NCBI GenBank assembly: GCA_025174535.1
Contig: JALBUN010000004.1
Coordinates: 248,001 to 312,000 of the forward strand
DNA from: Cantharellus purpuraceus
Lineage: Eukaryota; Basidiomycota; Agaricomycetes; Cantharellales; Hydnaceae
Reading direction: 5' to 3'
Length of the DNA: 64,000 nucleotides
Part shown: positions 34,848-46,080 of the stretch, piece after piece
Numbering within the stretch: position 1 is the stretch's first letter
Layout of the letters: every line of letters begins with the position of its first letter
Notes under the pieces: generated by a model
What the model was told of the DNA's origin: nothing
Database searches by the model: none
The model's input: only the letters and a program-made list of their open reading frames with translations
Made by a program: the position numbers and the translations under genes

Positions 34848-36277
34848 TGTTTTGGAACCTGCAAAATTATGGTGTTAGGGCAAACTCTAAATCACCACAA
34901 TTCTGTGAATGAACAGCTGAGAAGAATATCAAATCCTACTGCAGCACAACTCCAGAAACGATTTAACGTTTGTACTTTGGTTACAATCCGTTGTAATGGT
35001 CAATGCAGACGATACGCAGGAAGGTAATACGTTTCTTAGCAGTAGGGAATGAATAAGACTTCCAGAGTCTAGAGTTCACGGACGCTTAGGGGTCCAGATA
35101 TTCCAAAAAGAGGGGAATGCACTTAGAGGCTAGAGGAAGTAGGTGGATGAATCCGACCGTCCAACCAGTGACACTCTGAAGCAGGTAACAGCGATGTGTG
35201 AAGTAGTCTAGCAACTGCTTCACACAAGTTCAAGATTCTAATGCTCTGCAAAGGCAGTACACACTAGTAACTTAAACAAGAGCACTAATGGCAGGACTAT
35301 CGACAGACAATCTCACCCTGTAGATTCATAGTCACGCGAGGTAGATACTACACTCACGCCCAAAGCAGGACAATCACTACTTCGAGTGCAATCGAATACA
35401 GTTACACAACTGTAAGCGACCCTTGAACTGGACAATCAACAGTTACTGAGATATAGAGGATGACACTGTATGTCACTCTAGTCACACTGATGTGCAAATG
35501 ATGGGGTAGAAATGGTTATTTATTTCAGAGGCAGAATGGGCTCCTTTTATATTGTATTTACAGGAGCTGACTAATACTACTGGAAACTTCTACCTATTAA
35601 TAGATGGAAACTACTGGAAGCTAGTGGAATATGTGAGAAGGGGGTGGAAGTTTCCTAGCCAATGAGCTGCTTGGATTTGCTCTGACTCAGGGCATGAGTC
35701 ATGGATGGAGTCATAGTGTGACTCAGAGCAGGAGTCATAGTATGAGTCATGGAAGGAGTCATAGCATGAGTCATGGCAGGAGTCATTGCATGAGTCACCA
35801 TTACTCAAATAACTCGGTCAATACTTTGTTTCCCAGGCTGATTAGCACAGCTATGGGTAGGCATGGCTTCTATTGAACTCTCCACTGAAAATGGAGTCAG
35901 GAGGTGCAGTGGTTGCGAAGATATTGAGGATTTACTGGCAGTGGTGACCAGATTGAGTCGGAGATTGAAATGAGTCATGTGATCGAAAATGAGTCAGTTG
36001 TCCGGGTGACTCCGGCTGACTTTGAGGCTGCTGACATCTGCGAAGGTTTGTGGGTCCATGTGGGTCCCAAAACTTCGCCCAGCAGAACAATAAGTTTGTA
36101 GACTCATTTCTGCATGGAAAATTCCCGAAAAAATATGAAAAAATAGAGAATATTTGAATGGCCCTGAATCAAGAGAAAGCAGCAGATATATGCTGATATT
36201 TTAAGGCCATCAAGCGGAATTGTACAGTTTCGGGACTTTAAACAAGATCTTTTTAAGGGAAAACCAGTTTCCATACA
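34848..36277 (-). mobile_element. Solo LTR, form A (LTR-A2), inverted
   Basis: 1430 bp, the same length as LTR-A1 and nearly identical over the stretches compared, including the TGASTCA array. It is flanked by gtttc on both sides (34843-34847 and 36278-36282), a 5-bp target duplication. It was inserted into the 5' leader of the hairpin-rich element, upstream of its gag. Confidence 0.92.
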
Positions 36278-36484
36278 GTTTCATGCCACTCCATGCTGCA
36301 ATTCCCAAGCAGAAGTATTGCTACTTCACATTGCTACTTCTACTTGTGCTTGTATATTGAGTATGTTCCTTTCCTTTAGGAACATTGGAGACAGTGGATG
36401 ACTGTCTCCTCCTTTCTTCTCTAATCAAAGAACCACTCAATGAGGGGCTCTTGTTTGACAGACAATCTACTGTGCAATCGTCTG

Positions 36485-37870
36485 TGTTTTGGAACCTGCA
36501 AAATTATGGTGTTAGGGAAAACTCTAAATCACCACAATTCCATGAATGAACAGCTGAGAAGAATATCAAACCCTGCTGCAGCACAACTCCAGAAATGATT
36601 TAATGTTTGTACTTTGGTTACAATCCCTTGTATTGGTCAATGCAGACTATACACAGAAAAGTAATATGTTTCTTAGCAGCAAGAAATGAATAAGACTTCC
36701 AGAGTCTAGAGTTCATGGATGCTTAGGGGTCCAGATATTCCAAAAAGAGGGGAATGCATTTAGAGGCTAGAGGAAGTAGGTGGATGAATCCAACTGTCCA
36801 ACCAGTGGCACTCAGAAGCAGGTAACAGCGATGTGTGAAGTAGTCTAGCAACTGCTTCACATGAGTTCAAGATTCTAATGCTCTGCAAAAGCAGTACATA
36901 CTAGTAACTTAAACAAGAGCACTAATGGCAGGACTATTGACAGACAATCTCACCCTGTAGATTGGTAGTCATGTGAGGCAGATACTACACTCAAGCCCAA
37001 AGCAGGACAATCACTACTTTGAGTGCAATCAAGTACAGTTACACAACTATAAGTGACCCTTGAACTGGTAATCAACAGTTACTGAGATATAGAGGATGAC
37101 ACTGTATGTCACTCTAGTCACACTGATGTGCAAATGATGGGGTAGAAATGGTTATTCTTTTCAGAGGCAGAATGACCTCCTTATATATTGTATTTACAGG
37201 GGCTGACTAATGGTTTTGGAATATTCTACCTATTAATAGATGGAAACTGCTGGAAGGTTATGGAAGGTGGAAGAAAGGGGTAGAATATTCCAAGCCAATC
37301 ACAGGTTCTGGAATGTTCTATCTAATAATAGAAGAAAACAACTAGAATGTTATGGAAAGGGGTAGAATATTCCAAGGCAATTACCTGATCTGATCATCAA
37401 TCACCTGCTCTGATCCCTGAACTAGGCACTGATCAGGCAAAAAGAAGGGTATCCACCCTGTTTTCTGCACTGGTTTGGACAGCCATGGATAGCCACATCT
37501 CAGGGCAAGATCTCCATGGAAAATTGTGCCCTGAGAGGCTGTGGTTGTCAAGTTACAGATTATTTATTGATCAGAGACATCTGAGCTTGAATTCAGGCCG
37601 AATGCCTGGTCCAGAGGTGGAGAGCTGGCTGTGTGAAGGTTTGTGGGCACCTATGGGTCCACAACTGTAGCACAGCAGAATAAGAGCATTCTAGGCTGAG
37701 TTCTGCATGGAATATTCCTGAAAAAATATGGAAAAATAGAGAATATTTGAATAAGTCCATTCCAGGTACAAGCACTAAATATATGCTGATATTTAGGAAT
37801 GGAAACGCAAAGTATAGCACATTGGTGCTGCATAAATAGGATTTGATAGGAAAAAGGTGGTTCCCATACA
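36485..37870 (-). mobile_element. LTR, form B (LTR-B0), inverted, without matching flanks
   Basis: Starts tgttttggaacc and ends gttcccataca, the form B variant of the same LTR family. The flanks (gtctg and gctgg) do not match, so it is not a simple solo insertion. It joins the leader of the hairpin-rich element on the left to a copia integrase on the right. This suggests that recombination between two LTRs removed the DNA between them, including the 5' LTR of the hairpin-rich element. Confidence 0.85.
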
Positions 37871-40387
37871 GCTGGTTGTTGTCACAGCCACCTCTATCTC
37901 ATCTTTGGTTGCTGCCATTTCAAATTGTGTTGCAGGATTTTGGGTTCGCGTTGGGTGACTATGTGGTGGGAGATTAGCCCATTTGGATGGATGGGATGGT
38001 AGTTGTGGGTCTGGCTCTGGTTCAGGAGGTGGGGATGTGCAGGTGTCATTACAAGCATCTGGGGAATGAACCAGCTTGGATTGGTTCAGTGTCGGTTCAG
38101 ACTCTGGTGTGTTTTCCTTTCCTGCTTGGCTTGTGTCCTCAGGTACAAGCTGATCAATCTCAGCATGTGTGGGGACAGCCCCTCAGGTGTTAATCAAGAC
38201 AAGATCTCCTGGCATTTGGTCCTCCATGAAATGTATGTCCCTTGCCACTATTAATTTCCCAGTTTCCACATCCTCAAGTCAATACCCTTTCATTTCATTA
38301 GCCCACCAGCCCAGCAAGCAGCACTTTACTGAGGTAACTTCCAGCTTGCTACCATGAAGCTTCTTTGGGATATTGACATATGCAATGGAGCCAAATATTC
38401 AGAGGTGAGATATATCTGGTCTCTTTCCAGACTATGCTTCTAATGGTACCTTTCCATTGAGCACAGAGGTGTAGGAACAGCTCTCTATGTGAATGGCATA
38501 TAGGAATGTCTCTCCCCAATACCATAAGTCTATTCTGGCAGAATGTAGCATACATCTTACCATCTCAAAGTAGACAGCTATTGCTCACTCAGTGATACCA
38601 TTCTGTTCTGGTGAGTAGGGGATGGTGGTTTCCAAAATGATTCCATTGCAGTGACAGAATGACTTGGTAAGCTTCTTGATAAACTCCGTTCCATTGTTGC
38701 ATCTGACCCGCTTTAGTCATTTTCCTGACTGTTGTTCAAGCATCACTACAGTCTCCTTCAGTGCAGCTCCAGCCTCATCCTTCAAACATAGGAGCCATCC
38801 AACTGGGAGCTGGCAAGCAACCTCAACAGCCACAAATGCATATTGCATTCCACTCCAAGTTTCAACGGACATGGGACTGGCGAGATTGACAGCTAGTAGG
38901 TCCATCTTCTCATATTGAGTACTACTGGCTTTAGGGAACAGTAGCCAGTGTGACTTGCCAAGGGCACATCCCTCACATAAGTGATCATATTCATTGGGCA
39001 CTGATATGGTGAGTCCATCAACCATATTCTTTTGAGACATTTCTTGGATTGCATCTAAATGCAGGTGGCCTAAGCACCGATGCCAGAGGTGGAGGCTCCC
39101 ACTTGTTATGACATAGGCAGCTTGTCTCTGCATCTTGAGGTATTTGATATGGTACAAAGTACCACTATCACCGGTGAGTGATCCATGGAGCAACTCTTTG
39201 CCTTTTAGTGATACTGACAATCCACCCTCAAAGCTGACAACTGACACCCCTTCTCGCTGCAACTTGCCAAGGCTGACCAAGTTTGCAGCAAGCACGGGAA
39301 TGTGCAGAGCGCCAATTAGGGTGATTGTTTGGAATCCCTCTGGTAGTATGCTCCTAAATTGAATGGAGCCATGACTGGCTACTGGAATGTTGCAGGCATT
39401 CCCAACTGCGATTGATTTGCATGAACCCAATGGTGAGTAAGTGATGAAGAAACTCTTATCACAGAACATGTGTGACATCATGCCACAGTCTGATATTAAC
39501 TTGGCCGACTTTGGAGTCCCTCCCACCATGTATACCTGTCCAATCTGGCATTCTCCTAGCTCCTGGAGGTTATTGACAGTGAGGTTAGCCACACCTCCAC
39601 TGCCTTTCTTTTTCTCATCTTCCTCATGCTTGGGACACCTGTTGGCCCAATGTCCTTTTTCATGACAGTAGCAACATTTGTCATCTGGCCTCAGTTTCAC
39701 TCCAGTGTGCTTCTTCTTGCCAGCTCATAGTGCTGTTTCACTAGCTTTCTCTCTAGAGCAGCAATTGGATTCCAAAATGAGCATGCTGCTGACAGTGGTA
39801 GAAGTGAGCTTAGGTGATTCCAAGCTAAATGGTTGAATCTTGATAACATCCCATGACTGATTGTGGGGGAGCGAGAGGATGAGCACTTGAGCGACATGTA
39901 TATCAGGGAGCATCTCTCCCACTCCCATGATTTTCTGTCTGAGGTCAAGCATGGTAGTGATATGGTCAGCCATGGAGCTTGTCTCTACGTACTTCTGAGT
40001 ATATAGTTCCTCAAAGTAGTAGTGGACATCTATCCATTGCTGATTGGTCATGTACATGTCATGCCACATGTCCCACATCTCCTTCGAAGTTTGGGCCTTT
40101 GAAACATGCAGCCATTGAGAACTCTCAGTGGTGCCCTTCATGAGACCCTGAGCCGCCTGATTGTGCAGCAACCAGTCCATGTGTTCCTTCTGTTCAAGCT
40201 TCCATTCTGTGGTAGCCACCTTTGCACCAGATGGTGCTTCCAGGCAAGTCTCCATGCCATTGACTATCAGCCAAAGGTAGTGAGACTGCAGTGCAGCTTG
40301 CATGTGCTCGGCCCAGAGCAAGTAGTTCTGGCCATTGAGCTTTGGAAATTTGAAGGCATGTGATTCTGATTCACTGGTGGGGCCCAT
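37871..40387 (-). pseudogene. Ty1/copia gag-protease-integrase remnant (minus strand)
   Basis: One frame from ATG 40387 (MGPTSESESHAFKFPKLNGQ, then NYLLWAEHMQAALQ) runs through copia capsid, one TGA (39725, Arg position), the knuckle CCYCHEKGHWANRC, and a protease region in which the expected D-[S/T]-G reads SDCGMMSHM. The integrase zinc domain (LWHRCLGHLH...CEGCALGKSH) follows, then the start of the core up to 38717. Beyond a stop the core continues in decayed form (GTEFIKKL, ETTIPYSPEQNGITE then TGA, GYxLEDVETGKLIVARDIHF) to a Pro-rich linker cut off at 37871 by LTR-B0. Reverse transcriptase is absent. It is a different copia lineage from the one at 17.6-20.6 kb. Confidence 0.85.
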
Positions 40388-41718
40388 AACCTAACAACTA
40401 GTAGGTTCAGGTGGTGAGCTGGACCTTAAGCCTACAGCTGGAGTTCATGGATCAAGGTGTGATGTATTAGCTATTAGAGATATAGACTATCACACTATGC
40501 ATACCTGGAGTTCACAGATAAAGGCATGAACTCCAGCAGGCACCCCAAAAAAAAAACTTTTGTATACCCTGCTGAACTGTGGATCCATACACATCCACAT
40601 TAAGGGTGAGTCACTTCATAGTAAAAACCTTCATCAGACACTTCAGTTGATTGCTCCCTGCACAACTGAAGTGTACATCCCATTTCTTTCTCTCATATAT
40701 AACTATATTAACCACAAGCTCTGTAGTATACACTTAGGTAGCTACTGAATGTATCAGTTGATTGCTCCCCACACAATGAAGTTATACACTTAGCTCCTCT
40801 TTGTGTCCATATCCTTTAGGTAAATATCCCTATATTCTATTTCTTCAGTAGCTGACAATCCTTGTAGTCATTTACTATAGGTTTGTCAGAATACAGTCTT
40901 TCTGTTTCACAAGGCTGAGTTGTTTACTATAGCTCCTTCTATATATCTAACTCACCCTGTCTTACATACATACATGTCTCTCACCCCCTCACCATCATCA
41001 CCTGGACCACAACTGATTTTCCAGATAAGTGCTGTCTCATCTCACTTATTGCTCTCTAGGTTGTCATGACCACAGTCACATCTCAGGTTGAGTGGTTTCA
41101 TTAAGCCTGGTCACTTCATGATTAAAAGGTTTTCACAACCAAAAACCGCCCGTGTGCAACATGTGCCAACACCTGGCTCCCTGCAGATAGCCTTAGGCTA
41201 CACCACTAGTGGGTGACTATCCGACCTGTAAGACTCACATAGATTCTGTAATATAATTATGAAGCTAAACACTTGGGACTATGGTGAAAGACAAGTATAT
41301 ACATGGCAGGGCTGACATTATGGTAACATGGGGTCGTGAGTTCGGTCTGTCACAATTTGTCTCCCAAAATGCTCATGGGCTGAATTTCCATAATTAGACC
41401 TGGTACTGGTGACATAGCATGCAGCATTAGGCAAAGCAGTAGCAAAGGAGAGTGAAAATCGGGCGTGATACTCGAGCTAGTGCTGCCGCAATGCAACAGA
41501 CTCTCAGCGGTTTAGTGAATGATGGCGAATGGAATGTGACTGGTCTCAGTCGTGATAGGGTGGGGTTGCACATACCGATCCATATGATTCGCTAAAATGT
41601 GAGCAGATGTTGGACATTTTATGAAGTGGTGCTACTGGACGATGCCAAGGCATGTGTTCGTACGAGACTGACGACGCAAAGTCTATGGGTGCTTGTGGAC
41701 AGGTCACTGCTCTTACTC
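40388..41718. other. Copia 5' leader or LTR region and adjoining DNA; no gene
   Basis: Upstream of the minus-strand copia gag. It probably includes that element's leader and LTR, but no TG...CA pair or primer site was identified. Two strong hairpins stand out: 40505-40536 (10-bp arms) and 40638-40674 (12-bp arms around an acacttcagttg stem). A related word, cagttgattgctccc, recurs at 40755-40769. From about 41240 onward the composition becomes host-like. Confidence 0.4.
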
Positions 41719-42234
41719 ATGGACGTTAACACACCCTCCTCTTCTGCCCCTCGTCACACCTCACTGCTTCCTCCCAGCAGTGTGCCACTTGCAACACAAA
41801 ATAGCTCCACTTCGCGCTAGCGACAAATGCGACCAGCAGACCCGTTGGCCTTGGATGATGACGATGCAGAAGCGGTTGAGGACCACACCATGAGCAGCCC
41901 TCGAGCACGAAATCAGCACATCCTAGATATACCCATTGTCAAAGATGCAACAGGGGAAAAGGTGTCGTTAAGCTTTCAGCTCTTTCTCCAGACGTGGTAG
42001 GCCCATGATATCAACTACTATCCCATCACCTGACATCTCAGATTTACAGAGGTGGAGCTTCCACCAGGAGCAGACAACAATGGTGCATGACTTCAAGCTT
42101 ACTACCCTCTTATACTCACCTTCTCCAACGTGAAGAAGTTCTTGCACACGCCATCTCGGATCAATATTACCGCTTCCTCCCATATCTCGTCATGCTCTCC
42201 TTAACCTGGTGAGAACCTACGAGCCCACCTACGT
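41719..42234 (+). pseudogene. MCM6: Fragment of MCM6 replication helicase gene
   Basis: MCM6 encodes a subunit of the MCM2-7 replicative helicase. Here only pieces of the N-terminal part are readable: MDVNTPSSSAPRHTSLLPPS, (after an in-frame TAG) PADPLALDDDDAEAVEDHTM, then HILDIPIVKDATGEKVSLSF, then in another frame LQREEVLAHAISDQYYRFLP and LLNLVRTYEPTYVYVNV. These follow the order of fungal MCM6 N-termini. Stops at 41818 and 41998 and at least two frame changes rule out a working gene. The helicase domain is absent. Confidence 0.72.
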
Positions 42235-42479
42235 CTACGTCAACGTGGAGTGAAACGCACACGGGCAGTGGAGGACTGGGTCAATGGCCGCCTCATGAAG
42301 AAGCTTGCAAAGGTGCGTTCATTGGCGCCAGTGGTCCTGTTTGTATGTTGAGAGATATGTCCACCCACTAGGTCAAAACTCACCCCTCCTGTATGCACCG
42401 GCAAGAGTTCTCCATCTGAACCTCGAGCACTTCCACTGGATCGCATCACCTCCACTTCTCCATCTTCCTCCCTATTCTC

Positions 42480-45400
42480 CTCCCACTTGCCTACGCCACT
42501 CTAGTTCAACATGCGGCGCCCTTGCCTCGCCATCCTCCGAGAAGCCGCGGCTGAGCATCGATGTTTGTGGCAGTGACACATTTTACCACTGCAAAGTGGA
42601 CGCTTCAAGGATGCAGAGTGATTGTGTGTATGTCGCAGTGGATGCTGGAACCAGTGTCGGTGGCAGTCCTCCATGCCACACCACCGGTGAGTTTCTCTAT
42701 CAAAAACACACAGACGCGTCCTAGTCCTCGTACGCATGCGCCTACGTCCACGCTCAATGGCATGCTCCTCGACAGGCATCGCAAACGCAGGAGGGCAACG
42801 CATGGGGACACGGCCCCGCCAGCAATGTGACGCTCCCCACGTTCACGATCTTCACGGGTGGCCTCACATCGCACGACAATGACAATCAGCGCTGTCGCGC
42901 ACCTATGTGGAGTATGTGGACTCCGCCGTGTTCAGCGGGTTCAAGGTGTACCTTGGGGTGCCCCTGTCTACGCTGCCCTGGTATGTACGTGCAGTTTTTT
43001 TTTCTATCCTCGTTACCATCCGTCGCTGCCCTCGCAGTGCAGTGTGAATCGCACGGGATTGGACTGTGCATGTGGAGGCTAATGTCATGGGGTGTGAGGT
43101 AGGGGCCAGTCTGAGTGGAATTATGGCTATTTATCCATGTATGTGCTGTGTTTCCTTTTCCATTGCATCGTAGTTGCAGTTGCAGTCTTCTGCAGTCCTA
43201 GTCTTCCTTGACTCCTCCGCGTCATGTTGGGACGTTCCGCTGATTCACTTCCACCCTCTAGTTTATGGCACACGAAGGGTTGGATCTTGGAGGTGGCAAA
43301 AGTATCCAAAGCCACGTACGTCCCCACGCCATCCCTTTCTTGATCACGTACGCATGCTATCTGCATAGGTACTCTGCGTATTCGACCATCATGCCACAAG
43401 GGCTTAAAATCATTACGTGCGTCCCGCTCTGCTGTTGTTTCATGCACGCTGTGCACGCTTGTGTTGAGATGCACCACTAATGCATTCCATTGTGATGAAC
43501 ACCGACTTTTGGTACCAACAAGTGAGCATGTTGTATTTTCTTTCATTGGGAGGGACAATGAGCTCATGCGGCATGCATTGCAGCTGGTCCAAGTACGTCA
43601 TTCTGCCCTTGTCATTGTCATTCTTCGCATGCTACTATTATATGACACGCCCAGTTTCAAACGTACACCTCACACATATCCCATCACGCATTTACTGACA
43701 AACCCACTTGGGTTAGGGTTTGACTGAGAGGAGAGAGCTCACCATTATTTGTGGCATTGACGTTGGCACCTTGCTGACAAGGAGATGCACACAGTCTTTG
43801 CAGTCAAGATCTTGGACTGCATCAAGAGTGAGCTGTGCGACAAAGGTGTGCCCTTTGCCAATGGACTGGCCCAGTCTATGTTGCCGGATACGTTTTTGGA
43901 GGGAAGGTTAGTTTGAAAGACAAAGGATGTAGTGACGCTTGCTGACTCATGTGGTCCCTGGCTGACTCATCTGGCGCTGGCGGCAATGCAAGATTGTGTT
44001 GCAGAGCTAGTTTTTCACTCTGGAGGATGGGTTAAATGGTGCGTAACATGTTAAATATGTCGACGCCCATCTAATGAAACTGTTTCCAGGGCAATACAGC
44101 GAGCAGAGGTGAGCCAATCGAGGTAGCAAAACGGTGCGACGCGCGTGTCGCATCGCTTAGCACATCGCTTAGCACAAATGGCAAGTGGTCGATTATGTAA
44201 TCCCGAAAATGGCCCTGGGCGCCTGGGCATCTAGCTGCTGGATGTAATGCGTTCCATTGATGCAACTTCACCAGCTCCCAGACACTTTTCCCCCACTGTC
44301 ATCTGGCGCTGGCGTCCAGAGGTTCATTAATACTGTCATACTACATCATTTATTGAAGAAGGCGATGCAGACGTATGCGCGTCAGGGAGGGACGTCGACT
44401 ATATGTATTAGTGATGATGGGATACAGGTGCATTGCGTTTTCCTTTTTCCACTCCTTTGATCAACCCTTAATCTACCCCCTTCTCCCCTCCTCCATACGC
44501 AATGCTAAACTCCCACCCCCACAGCTTCTCCCCCCCGCCGAGCGTCTCGCACGTCAGACTTTTTACGCCCAACACGGCATTGGTTGGGTCGCGCACCTCA
44601 AACACGACCCCTTCCCCCCGCCTCCAAAAAATCCTCCAAAGCCGTCACATCCACCACCGCCCAAGCAGCCTCCGGCTTTGTACGCCCCGGCCGCTTCAAG
44701 AAGGCGAGCGATATGAGCTACGGGCTGGCGCTGAGCTTGAAGGTGGAGAAGTTTGTGTTGCAGCTATTGGAGGAGCAGGAGCGGGAGCGGGGGTGGAAGG
44801 CGATGGAGAATGTGGGCGGTGCCGGTGCGACCATGGGTGTGAACTCGTACTCTGCGCGGTCAGGCGCGACATGGATGACGACTGGGACCGGGAGCACGGC
44901 CACCAGGATGTTGACATCAAGGAAAAAGCGCTGCAGCTGGCCGTGGAAGAGACGTATGAGGAAAGTGAGCGGCGGTGGATCCCGTGGGCGGCAAACGCCC
45001 GCGCGCTGCATGTGGGGGCATCATCCTGTTTGTGGACTCGGATACTGCCGTGCCAGAGGATTGTTTGAGGGATGCTGCCCGGGAGCTGGCGGCGTCGCCG
45101 GAAGTAGCATTCATACAGCATGAATTGAGTGCGTGCACCTATACGAGTACGTTTTGGGCCATTGATTGACATTGGTGTGCATGTGTGGTAGATGTGATGC
45201 AGATGGCACACCATTGGTTTGAGAATGGAATCGCGCATTTCACGAGGAGGATTAACAAGTGTATTTTGATGGGTGTGTTTTCTCCCTTCCGACGCTCCTC
45301 GCCACCGCTGACAACTCGTCTCCACCAGCCTGTGCCAACGGCGAGGTCGCCCCATTCGTCGGACATAACGCGTGAGTTTTCCCCTAATAAAGTGTTCGCT

Positions 45401-45825
45401 GCTCACCAATTCGCGCCCTCACGCCCCTCCTCTACTGCCAGTTTTCTCCGCTGGGAAGCCCTCCAAGACGCCTCCTTCATCGACCCCTCCGACGGGCAGC
45501 GCAAGACTGGTCTGAGTCGAATGTGTCCGAGGACTTTGACATGGCGCCGCGTCTGCAGCTGCAGGGCTACGCGATCCGCTGGGTGTCCTACTCGAACGGA
45601 AGGTTCAAAGAGGGTGTCGCTCACGTGTGATGACAAGCTGAATTGGTGGGAAAAGTACATGTATGGGTGTAATGAGTGAGTGTCAGGGCAGCAGGGTTGC
45701 TGTCGTGTTATGGTTGCGATTCTGATTGTGTGCAGGCTGCTGTTTACCCCGCTCATCGAGTGGGGTCCTATCACCACGCAGCTCCAGCAGTTTGTGTGGT
45801 CGAACGCGCCCATCATACATGTCCT
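42480..45825 (+). pseudogene. Decayed family-2 glycosyltransferase (GT2) gene
   Basis: The core matches large fungal membrane GT2 proteins: KKAMQTYARQGGTSTICISD then DG (44345-44428), an intron, LLPPAERLARQTFYAQHGIGW, RFKKASDMSYGLALSLKVEK, LQLAVEETYEESERRW, IILFVDSDTAVPEDCLRDAA (DxD region), VMQMAHHWFENGIAHFTRRI, CANGEVAPFVGHN, FLRWEALQDASFIDP, SEDFDM and YAIRWVSYSNGRFKEG. These pieces lie in changing frames within exons, mostly through single-base losses (for example near 45019, 45510 and 45615). Probable N-terminal parts (TSHDNDNQ, EYVDSAVFSGFKVYLGVPLS) lie at 42850-42980. Introns at about 45130-45190 and 45271-45330 keep GT-AG ends. The C-terminal membrane region is missing after 45825. 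Confidence 0.75.
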
Positions 45826-45855
45826 GCTCCATAGTGGGGTCAAAGAGGCAGGGTG

Positions 45856-46080
45856 CTGCCTGTCACCATACCAATGGTCCATGGGGTTGCAGAGGGGCAG
45901 TGAAGTTTTCTGGAGTAGGTGGCACAAGGGGCTATTGTGGTTGGCTTTGCCATGGCCTTTGCTATCAAGGATGCCACTGGCCCTCTCAAAGTCAACCACC
46001 ACAGCCCCTTGTGCCACCTGCTCCAGAAAACTTCACTGCCCCTCTTCAACCCCATGGACCATTGGTATGGTGACAGGCAG
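45856..46080. repeat. 225-bp foldback (arms about 92 bp, loop about 37 bases)
   Basis: The left arm begins ctgcctgtcaccatacc and the right arm ends with its reverse complement ggtatggtgacaggcag. Apart from a few mismatches the arms pair over about 90 bp (45856 to about 45950 with about 45988 to 46080). It abuts LTR-A3 exactly at 46081 and replaces the 3' end of the GT2 pseudogene. No transposase is present. Confidence 0.85.

Larger units (their letters stand above)
20632..36484 (-). mobile_element. Hairpin-saturated Ty3/gypsy element, nested and incomplete
   Basis: Minus-strand element reading gag (34832-33222), protease, RT-RNase H, integrase with chromo-like tail (25045-24038), an extra ORF (23604-21733), polypurine tract and LTR. 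It is interrupted by a chromovirus (25050-30772) with loss of the RNase H end and integrase zinc domain, and by a solo LTR (34848-36277). The remaining pieces, including the 5' leader strip 36278-36484, share a feature absent from the other elements here: short inverted repeats with 7-12 bp arms and loops under about 10 bases every few tens of bases, in coding and non-coding parts alike. Its 5' LTR is not in the window. Confidence 0.8.

Noticed and set aside
17692..36277. The inverted pair LTR-A1/LTR-A2 as the two ends of one composite element
   Set aside because: Each LTR has its own 5-bp target duplication and lies inside a different older element, so they are independent insertions.
41310..41380. 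Possible tRNA-like B box (gagttcggtctgt) as a tRNA or SINE
   Set aside because: No matching A box or cloverleaf could be folded around it by eye.
44696..45409. 237-codon minus-strand frame over the GT2 pseudogene
   Set aside because: The plus strand carries recognisable GT2 motifs with introns. The minus frame has biased composition (Ser/Thr/His/Arg) and no domain.
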